Shown: one piece after another, positions 43,330 through 50,599 of the stretch | Layout: every line of letters starts with the position of its first letter | How positions within the stretch are numbered: the first letter of the stretch is position 1 | Made by a program: the position numbers and the translations under genes | Notes under the pieces: model-generated | What the model was told of the DNA's origin: nothing | Databases searched by the model: none | The model's input: only the letters and a program-made list of their open reading frames with translations | DNA from: a bacterium | GTDB lineage: Bacteria; UBP14; UBA6098 | Length of the DNA: 50,599 bases | Direction: 5' to 3' | Assembly (NCBI GenBank): GCA_023145965.1 | Contig: JAGLDC010000040.1 | Location: forward strand, 1-50,599

Positions 43330-44091
43330 TTACTTTATTGCTTCTAAGAACAGCCGACGAATACTCGATTCGTCGAAACCTCCGCTCCCGCGATTTATAA
43401 AGAGCATATTAGAAGCCGATTCATAGGGGCTGAGGCAATAATTAGTCGGGCCTTCCGGGTCGGTGAACGTTACGGTAAGCATTACAGACGAATGAACGGT
43501 AAACGTTTTGTCGTCGGGGTCATAGACAAACGGATAAACATTGGTGTGGGCTACCGGCTGCAAACGTAACTTACCAGATTCCGCTAATTCACCCGATTCG
43601 GAAGGATAATCCGACGTTCCGTTAATATAATAACTCGTATCGATCACAAATTTCTCTCCCCATCCGAAAGAAGTATCTGAATCGTAGATAGAAGTGTCAC
43701 GAACCCACTCCGGTGCCGGATAGACGGTAACGCTGTCATAGACCACAGACCCGGCAAACGAAACGGAAACATCGTAATCGTCGCAATGTGGCGAAGCAAG
43801 GAGTTCTTTAATATATGGTAGTTCGGGCATACCCGTAGAATCTAAAACAGGACAATCTACTAACGAAATTCGGTGATAAAGAGTTCCATCTACTATTATC
43901 GTATCCGCAGTAAAGCCGTAGATGGTATATTCGATACTTACCGAGGTCGAATTTCCAACAATAAGCTCCGGAGTTGGAGCAACCTCATCCTGGCTATCTA
44001 TATTATTCCAGCCAACAGTTGGTTTATTAGCTAATATACTGCTAACAATTGCAATGGTGAGAACCGAAAAAAGCAATTTTTTCTTCAACAT
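43330..44091 (-). pseudogene. N-terminal part: C25 (gingipain)-propeptide-like secreted fragment
   Basis: 253 aa with a signal peptide (LLFSVLTIAIVSSILA) after a GGAGG Shine-Dalgarno. The body resembles the propeptide region of gingipain-type C25 cysteine peptidases: GMPELPYIKELLASP, SVVYDSVTVYPAPEW, KLRLQPVAHTNVYPFVYDP and a final KTFTVHSSVMLTVTF strand. No C25 catalytic domain follows. The frame stops at 43330 and the next frame (42593-43324) continues with an unrelated domain and a sorting domain. It is probably the front half of a frameshifted gene, and the catalytic domain was absent before the frameshift. Family assignment is from motif memory. Confidence 0.6.
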
Positions 44092-44103
44092 GATTTCCTC
44101 CGT

Positions 44104-45264
44104 TTATTTTGCGTAAAATACTTTTCCAAAATCGTTGTTTATTTTAACGAGGTATAACCCCGCCGGTAAATCGCTAGGAGACCAAATATACATACCCATA
44201 TAGTCGGTCGCCCCGGATTCTATAAAGCGACCCTGTAAATCGAAAATTTCCAATTCTGAAGACGGTCTACTTAGTATTCTACAATTTGTGTTAAAAGGAT
44301 TTGGATACACTCCAATTCGCATTCTTTCCGGTTTTCCGGTCTCTTTGATACCGGAAAGGGTATCAAATGTAATACCCTCCGCCGAATGGGTCATACACGT
44401 AAATGTAGCTCCAAAATTACGTGAATAGCATATTTTAATACTCCCTCCTCGTTGCCAATAATATTCATTCTCGTGGAAGTAAGAATCGACTCCATACAAC
44501 TCGCCGGAAAACATTCCCCCAACTATATCATCCAACGTACCTTCTTGAGCAGACCAGCTAAATGAAAAGGGGAAAGAATTCATATTTACAAATGTTGAAC
44601 CGTAATCTGCGGAATAGAGAATGGAAGTAGGAGAAAGAATATATAAATCGCCAAGTCTTCCCCTCCTAACAAAATGGGAATTACGGTATCCGAAATCGTA
44701 TATTTGAGTCCAGGTCGTTAATGTATCGGTGCTGTGGTAAAATTGCCCATATATTTGGTTAAGTAAAAAAAGCTCCCCTGATTCCCAACCTAAACAATTT
44801 CTACCAAAACTACTTGAGCGTCCAACGGTATCGTAATCAATACCGAAGTTACTTGATCTTATAACATAAGAGCTTTGACTCTCATATACCTCTCCTAAGG
44901 AATATCCTGAACTTAACATGTCATTATAGCCAACGTGGACTACTCTAAGGTGCCAACTTGCCCCATAATCACCGCTATGGTATAAATTTTCACGCGTTTT
45001 TTTATAGACATTCCCTATTTCATAATCTGCTGCTATAGCTGAATACGTCCATGGATAAGCGGCTGAGTCCTTGACTACCAACGTAGTTCCACAATTGGAA
45101 GAATAGTATAAAAATTCTCCGGTCAACGAATCCGGGCTTATATCCGGGCTAACCACATAAAGCCCACCCGGCGTGCGGTCTTTTGCTATGCGTTACTCGG
45201 CGAGAGAAGCGACTGCAATCAAAACGATAAGAAAGAACAATATATTTAGCTTCGAAAAGGACAT
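44104..45264 (-). pseudogene. Asp-box (BNR-like) secreted protein with in-frame TAA after the signal peptide
   Basis: The ATG at 45264 has AAGGAGG and starts a signal peptide (MSFSKLNILFFLIVLIAVAS...LAE). At 45195-45193 the frame meets TAA, then continues unbroken as RIAKDRTPGGLYVV for another 363 codons. The paralogue at 45274 reads EARIAKDRTPGELYIV at the same place, so the stop replaces a sense codon. The body has repeated S.DYG.(S/T)(F/W) Asp-box motifs, expected to form a beta-propeller, and a sorting domain (YPNPFNTNCRIL, IFDLQGRFI, AGLYLVKIN). An ATG further in (45156) has no signal peptide, so any product from it would not be exported. Functional product is unlikely unless the stop is read through. 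Confidence 0.75.
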
Positions 45265-45273
45265 GATTCCTCC

Positions 45274-46422
45274 TTATTTCAAGTAAGTTAGTTTTACAAA
45301 ACCATCACAGATTTTAGCAAGATATACCCCAGCGGGGACATCTTTCGGACACCAATTATATATGCCCCAATTATTTGTCTCGCCCGATTTAATGAGTTGA
45401 CCTCTCAAATTAAATATCTCCAAGTTAACATTAGGAATACTAAGGATTCTACAGTAAGAATTAAATGGATTAGGATAAATTTCTAATTCTCTGTATTCTG
45501 GTCTGGATATCTCTTCAATGCCCGTTAATGTGTCATAAGCTATTCCGTCCGCAGAATGCTTTAGGCATGTAAAGGATTCTCCATAATCTTCAGAAAAACA
45601 TATCTGAATCCAACCGCCAGTATATCCAGTCATATAATCCCAATAGGAAAAATCTTCAATGGCGTATAATTCTCCCGCTTCTAAACCGGGCGTTATATCT
45701 CTGAAATCTGCAGAAAAAGAGTTCATTCGTGTAAAAATCGAGCAGTGATCACAAGAGTGTATTATTGAATCCCCCGAAAGGATATAGATTTCACCCGGCC
45801 TATGACCTCTTCGCATAGGTTGGACTATACCAGGGGGTAAACTACTAACTACAAGGTTTGAATCTCCACCATTAAAACTATAATATAATTCGCCTGTATC
45901 GATCCTGAATCCATATAACTCATTCTCTCTTACTCCCGCACAAGGATAGTGGTAAATAAATGAATCCGTTAAACTGTCTAAAGTAACACCGTAGTCAAGA
46001 CTTTTGACTAAACGAGGAATGACTGTTGTGAATAATTCTCCTGAAATTCTACTAGATGATAAATCTGAATAATAATCTGCTAAACCAGACATCCGAAATA
46101 CCCATGAACTCCCAAAATCGTCACTATAATACAAAGATTCTGTTGAAATCTTATATAGAATTCCTGTTGTATAATCGGCAGCGAATTCACTGCAATAATA
46201 TGTATCGTGTCCAGGAAATGAGTCTTTTACAACGAGCGTTGTTCCAGCATCTGGAGAAAAATATAAGTAGCAACCGGAAAGAGAGTCCACACTAGTATCC
46301 GGCCCCACAATATAAAGCTCGCCGGGTGTGCGGTCTTTGGCTATGCGGGCTTCGGTTATAGGAGCGGAGCAGAGCACAGCGAACAAAGCGAGAATAAAGA
46401 GAATGTTGGTTTTTATTTTCAT
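45274..46422 (-). CDS. Secreted Asp-box (BNR-like) protein with sorting domain
   Basis: 382 aa and the only intact member of three tandem paralogues. AAGGAGG precedes the ATG. A signal peptide (about 1-25) is followed by several Asp-box-like motifs (YYSDDFGSSW, LYYSFNGGDSN, CFSEDYGESFTC), spaced about 50-60 residues apart as in beta-propeller blades. The sorting domain is IYPNPFNSYCRIL, IFNLRGQLIKSG, AGVYLAKI, LTYLK. The wording SGELY/PGEIY recurs before each blade. Such propellers bind glycans or proteins; the specific ligand is unknown. Confidence 0.8.
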   Translation of the reverse strand: MKIKTNILFILALFAVLCSAPITEARIAKDRTPGELYIVGPDTSVDSLSGCYLYFSPDAGTTLVVKDSFPGHDTYYCSEFAADYTTGILYKISTESLYYSDDFGSSWVFRMSGLADYYSDLSSSRISGELFTTVIPRLVKSLDYGVTLDSLTDSFIYHYPCAGVRENELYGFRIDTGELYYSFNGGDSNLVVSSLPPGIVQPMRRGHRPGEIYILSGDSIIHSCDHCSIFTRMNSFSADFRDITPGLEAGELYAIEDFSYWDYMTGYTGGWIQICFSEDYGESFTCLKHSADGIAYDTLTGIEEISRPEYRELEIYPNPFNSYCRILSIPNVNLEIFNLRGQLIKSGETNNWGIYNWCPKDVPAGVYLAKICDGFVKLTYLK

Positions 46423-46439
46423 TATTCCCTCCTTGTAAT

Positions 46440-47390
46440 TTACTTTTGGAAAACAATTTTGCCAACTGAATATTGTGATTTAACAAGATAAAGACCTGAG
46501 GGCATATTCTTCGGTTTCCAAGTGAACCGCCCGCAATAGTTCGTTTTATCAGAAAGGACTTCCTTACCCGTAATATCAAGTATCCTTATAAATGAATTTG
46601 GCTTAGAAAAGATTGTGCAAGTTGAATTGAATGGATTAGGGAATACTTTAATCCGTGGTATATCTGGTAATACCCGATTCTCGGACACTCCTAATAGAGT
46701 ATCAAAAGTAACTCCATCCGCACAATGCGAAATACATAAGAAATTTGCTCCGTAATCCTCTGAGAAACAGATTCTTATAATGCCACCACAGTCGGGTATA
46801 TATGGATCTCCATAGCAATATTCAGCTCAAGCATATAAATAACCTGGGTCATTACCCCCGGTAATAAAAGAAGGAAAGCTTGGAGATGGTGGATGGAATG
46901 AATTATTGGTTACAACAAAATTTGTGCCGTAATCTGCAGAATAGAAAATCGAATCGTCGTCATAAACATATAGTTCACCCGGTTCAGAACCTCTTGCGAT
47001 TTCAGGACAATTATAGCCAAAATCATGGACTAAATATTTCGTTCTTAAAGTGTCATTGCTATAGTAAATACGTCCCAATAACGTATTCATAACGAATATT
47101 TCCCCGGATTCCCAACCCAAACAGCCGTCATTAAAATCATACGCCCAGATTAGACTATCATAGTCTAATCCGTAGTTTGTTGCTCTAACAAATCCGTAGT
47201 AGGTTGGCAAATAAAGTTCTCCTGGCTCATATCCTGTAAGGATTGGGCTTGATGCGCGATAACGGTTCCCCCAAGTCTCGCCGTAATCGTTACTATGGAA
47301 TAATACCTCGCGATATACTTTATACAAATTACCAACTGTATAATCTGCGCCAAGAGATTCAGGTTCAGTGAATCTATATGCATCCCGTCA
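46440..47390 (-). pseudogene. Decayed third Asp-box paralogue: N-terminus missing, in-frame TGA
   Basis: The frame reads from 47387 downwards as RDAYRFTEPESLGADYTVGN..., matching its paralogues from about residue 50 on; signal peptide and first blade are absent. At 46829-46827 a TGA interrupts GYLYA-*-AEYCYG, where the intact paralogue has ELYAIEDFSYW. The frame then continues through IIRICFSEDYG to a complete sorting domain (VFPNPFNSTCTIF, ILDITGKEV, SGLYLVKSQ, VFQK). Upstream it is joined in the same frame, across a TGA at 47388-47390, to the unrelated gene 47388-48762. That looks like a deletion junction that removed the 3' end of one gene and the 5' end of the other. Confidence 0.75.
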
Positions 47391-48762
47391 GTTTAACGAC
47401 GGTTGCGCGTAATACAAATACGAATACACAAATTCCGGCGGCGCGGTGGCCATTATAAAATCTGTCGTTATGCCGAAGGTGTCGCTTATGAACTGTGTGA
47501 ATTTCTTTGCGGCGGCCCATTGGTTGGAAAGCCTGCATTGCTCTGTCACTCCGGCAACGCCGTAAACCACCTCGCTTACACCGGCTTCATAAAAGTCATC
47601 TACCTGGTCTTTGACCGCTAACCAAATTGTATCTTGTAGGTCTTGTTCATCCGAATCGGCAGGCTCGAAAATATATTTACCCCAGCCATTACGGTTTGGA
47701 ATTGCTAAATCCGTATTCTGCTCATCCCAGCATACGATTCTATCGATGTCGATAATTGCATCGGAATCCAATAGCTTAACGCGGTAATTAAAGAAAAGGT
47801 ATTTCTTGTAGACATCCACCGATTCCCATCCGCGAGAGTAGGTCGTGTCCTCCCACGCGTTTTCCCATGTATATTGAAAACTGAAAGTATTGAATCCGGT
47901 CCAACCGTGTTCAACAAGCGATCTGAGAGTGTCTGCATCTATCACCAGAGAATCATAGAAAGAAGTATCCGCTAAACAATTTTGAACGTGGTCAAGGTAA
48001 ACGCCGAAAATCAGAACATCTCCGCTGGCCGGCAAACTCGAAGTATCGGCCCGGATATCTATGGAAAGGGTGTATGGAACAATCGGAACGGAAGCCGTAT
48101 CTCCCTCTCTAACAACCTCGTATTTATGCCAGTTCTGCCCGCCGTCGTTTTTTTTGTAATAGCCGTATTGGCGGGAGTATTTGCCGTTTACGGAATCGAG
48201 ATCAGTATCGCTTGTTTTATAAGCTATCGGCGCGATAAGAACTACTCCCGTGTCTCCTGTGAAACGGACATATTTACCGCCCCTCGCCGTATCTTCAGTA
48301 GTAGTGATAACCGAACCGACAGAATTATCGAACCAGGTTCTGAAGAGGTAGTTCGTCGGTATTCCGTCGGGAAACCATTGTGCTTTCCGCTTCCCAGTTC
48401 TCGTAATGAGCCGCTGCGGCCCTCAGAACCGCGCTGCCCTGTGAGTCGATATGCGCTTCTTTCAAATAGAATTCCACGTCCTCGCAATGCGTTTGCTGCG
48501 CCATAGTTTTCACACCATCTGACATTAATTCGAGGTCGGTGCGAGCATGACCGTCGAGAGCGGGAAAGGCAAGCGATCCCATGCTGCTGTCGTAGACCGT
48601 CGATACGAATACGTAATCGAGACCGAGAGAGTCGATTAGTTCAGCGTCATACGAGTCGAATACAGTGCCGTAGACGCCGCCCCATATCTGAAACTCGGCC
48701 ATTAGGGGGAGCGCTATCATTAATAAAATCGCCATGACAAATATACTCAGTTTTTCCGACAT
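47388..48762 (-). pseudogene. Frameshifted secreted protein of unknown family, 3' end lost
   Basis: Two frames make one gene. The 5' part (48762-48325, 145 codons) has a GGAGG Shine-Dalgarno and a signal peptide (LSIFVMAILLMIALPLMA), then WGGVYGTVFDSYDAELIDSLGL. Near 48376-48384 the sensible reading moves to another frame (WFPDGIPTNYLFRTWFDN...), which runs on through 48035 to the TGA at 47388. Removing one A from ACAATGG (minus strand) restores ENWEAEST-WFPDGIP. I do not recognise the family. It has beta-rich and Trp/Tyr-rich stretches, and a helical end (KDQVDDFYEAG). It has no sorting domain; its end abuts the truncated Asp-box paralogue, suggesting that the true 3' end was deleted. Confidence 0.65.
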
Positions 48763-48771
48763 CGTATCCTC

Positions 48772-50486
48772 CTATTTTAATATCGTTGCCGTTCTCAAAG
48801 CCACGTCGTCCCCCGCGGAAAGCCGAAGGAAATACATGGCCGAAGGCAGTTTGCTTCCGGTATCGTCCGTGCCTTTCCACTGGAACTCGTGGTAATCCGG
48901 CGAAAAGACGCCGGACATCGTCCTTACTTGCCTGCCCGACGTATCGAATATCCGCAGAATAACGGTTTCCTCGCCGGAACCACGCAATCTAAATTTGATT
49001 TTAGCCAATTCGTTGAACGGATTTGGAAAAGTTCCCAACAACGCGACGCGCGTCGGTCGTTCGGCGATCTCCGTTTCCTCGATATTATCGAGCGTTAAAA
49101 ATATCGCATCTGTCGGCTGCGACTCGTGTCCCGCCGTATCGACTGCGGCAATCGAAAATAGGACGATGTCCCAAAAGGATAGGGACCCAGATCATAAGTT
49201 GTATCCGGTGGGTAAATATCGGCTATCTTGTGCGCCGGGATTATCGGGAAATCCGGCGTCCAGCCACAATACAGTGTATAATGCGAAAGCTCGGTCTCCG
49301 TGTTCGGTTTCCATTCAAAATGGAAATACGATGAATCGCCATCGCCGGTGAAGCTATCCGGTATGTCGGGAGCAAGGTCGAGATAGAGATAGTTTTGACC
49401 TCCGGGGCCGCCGTATGCCCCTATGTCGTTGCGAGAACCGTCGATGTCGTTATAGCGCGGATTGGGATGACCGGCGTCTATGCATGGCGAACCGTATTGT
49501 AGATGGACATCGAATATTGTATCACCCCGAAAATCGTAGTCCTCGACGAACATAGGGTCGGCGGCGAAGTTGCCAAATAAACCGATTACACTATCCGGAT
49601 CGCCTACTTCGGGATTCCAGATACAATTATAGCTGGTATAAAGAGAATCTCGTGCGAAACGATTCGCGGTATTCATATAGATATTATTAACCTTAACTAC
49701 TTCCGGTTCGAGACCAAGATGACCGCCTCCACAGAAAGAGTTATTCTCACAAAGGACGTTAGTATAGCATTCAGTTGGGTTGCCACCCAAAAATTTCCCT
49801 GCGAAATTGTTGGTAATTATCGCTGAATCTCTTGGAGACCCAAACATGATATTAGCGTTAAAAAGGATATTCTTCCTGATAATCTGATACAATCCGGCGC
49901 AAAAATCATTAGAGATTAAGCCACCCGGCCCATAAACAATGTTATTCTCCAAAACACCGGAGACTCCCCACGGTGAAGCATCAATCAGGAAAATACATCC
50001 CGAAACCAGGCAGTCATAACTTGCAGACATAGAAATACCGTTGCCACCGTAACCTGGTCCGGCCACTATGGTTTTCACATCGATTATTCTCCACCCCCTC
50101 ATCTCGCCACCTGCGTTTATAGCAGTGCAGTTTAAAGTGGGTGGGTGCGCGGCATTTACGCATAAGTCCTGAACCGTGCAATAATTAACCATCCTAACGA
50201 CTACAGTGGTAGAAGTCAGTTCATTCCGGTGAATAATCGTCGAGTCCATACCCGAACCAATCAGGGCCACGGAATCCGGCAAAACCACAAGTTCGTGCCA
50301 TTCACCCGCTGCCACCCGCACCGTATCTCCTCCGCTACACGCGGCCACCGCTTCGCCAATCGAGTCTGTAGCCGTCGCCCAGCTATCATAAGGCGGCGTG
50401 CAACTACCCGTGTGTGAGACGTAGTAGGTCGCGGCGAAAGCGCACGAAAAGACGAAAATAAATATTATTGAATTTACGCTATTCAT
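48772..50486 (-). pseudogene. Frameshifted secreted beta-helix (choice-of-anchor Q type) protein with sorting domain
   Basis: The first frame (50486-49095, 463 codons) has a signal peptide (IIFIFVFSCAFA), then a right-handed beta-helix of the polymorphic-repeat type (YDSWATATDSIGEAVAAC...GDTVRVAAGEW, many N-rich turns). The family's closing motif GSPCIDAGHPNPRYNDIDGS and NDIGAYGGP follow, then an FN3-like segment. After SSYF it goes out of frame. Adding one T at 49155-49158 (minus strand) gives SIAAVDTAGHESQPTDAIF, which runs into the second frame ending at 48772 with a full sorting domain (FPNPFNELAKIKF, IFDTSGRQVRTM, MYFLRLSAG). It would be about 571 aa if repaired. Real mutation and homopolymer error are both possible. 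Confidence 0.75.
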
Positions 50487-50493
50487 AAATTGG

Positions 50494-50599
50494 TTACTCT
50501 ACATAAAAGAACTCGATTTCCACGCGAGGCGGATATAGTGGGTTTATATCAAACACGTCGGACTCCCTTCGCGGCTTGGTTATAAGCCCGTTATTCGCG
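50494..50599 (-). CDS. 3' end of an upstream gene, cut by window
   Basis: An open minus-strand frame enters from the window edge and ends at TAA (50496-50494), giving the last 34 residues, ending NPLYPPRVEIEFFYVE. It lies seven bases upstream of the beta-helix gene in the same direction, which supports its being the preceding member of the array. Nothing more can be said about its identity. Confidence 0.5.
   Translation of the reverse strand, partial: ANNGLITKPRRESDVFDINPLYPPRVEIEFFYVE

Noticed and set aside
44104-47390. Alternative genetic code (TAA or TGA read as sense) to explain in-frame stops in the Asp-box genes
   Set aside because: TGA ends porX exactly at its family end and TAA ends many intact genes here; Trp is coded by TGG throughout. 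The stops occur only in the damaged array.
47982-48506. 174-codon + strand frame
   Set aside because: Antisense to the frameshifted secreted gene; the minus-strand reading gives coherent protein across the frameshift.
1-50599. tRNA, rRNA, prophage or insertion-sequence genes
   Set aside because: I looked in the gaps on both strands and saw no cloverleaf with a T-loop consensus, no rRNA stretch, and no transposase, integrase or phage structural protein among the frames.

Overview
The window looks like a contig piece from a Gram-negative bacterium of the FCB superphylum or a neighbouring candidate phylum (Cloacimonadota, Zixibacteria, WOR-3 or KSB1 type; the sequence alone does not decide which). 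Three things point there. The first gene is a PorX-type response-regulator/PglZ protein, the regulator linked to type IX secretion (T9SS). It sits next to tsaE. About eleven secreted proteins end in the same kind of Ig-like sorting domain, of the 'GNVPNPFNP' or 'PNPFN..C.I' type. An Omp85-family barrel protein confirms an outer membrane. No rRNA, tRNA or CRISPR array was seen.

Layout. From 1 to 36.8 kb everything is on the + strand: porX (5'-truncated)-tsaE-subtilase-DUF2085; lemA-DUF2207; a repeat-rich gap (6.65-7.55 kb); patatin lipase, a membrane protein and a PflX-like radical SAM protein; a second repeat-rich gap; then a compact housekeeping operon psd-pssA-purS-purQ-DUF4321 (phosphatidylethanolamine and purine synthesis). 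From 13.2 to 34.9 kb lie three giant secreted multidomain proteins (2616, 2343 and about 1978 aa) and one small one (211 aa), separated by hairpins or terminators. An Omp85-like protein ends this half and converges, with a 6-bp overlap, on the minus-strand half.

From 36.8 kb to the end all genes are on the - strand: a beta-CASP metallo-beta-lactamase RNase and an M14 carboxypeptidase; a GC-richer, repeat-laden patch (40.4-42.6 kb) with one unrecognised 329-aa gene and one small membrane protein; then a tightly packed array of secreted-protein genes (42.6-50.6 kb). Most members of that array are broken: in-frame TAA and TGA codons in two of three Asp-box paralogues, and single-base frameshifts in three other genes. 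The + half shows no such lesion, so this is either a decaying surface-protein array or a badly assembled contig end.

How it fits together. The secreted proteins carry signal peptides and a common C-terminal module, and PorX is a T9SS regulator, so the window reads as the cargo side of a T9SS-like export route: peptidases (S8, M14, a C25-propeptide remnant), giant adhesin- or S-layer-like proteins and beta-helix or Asp-box proteins. Between genes there are several short repeat families. The clearest is a roughly 80-140 bp element with a conserved GATTTTTGC/GCAAAAATC stem, present three times and only in gene-free DNA. Function for the giant proteins is not recognisable beyond their modules.
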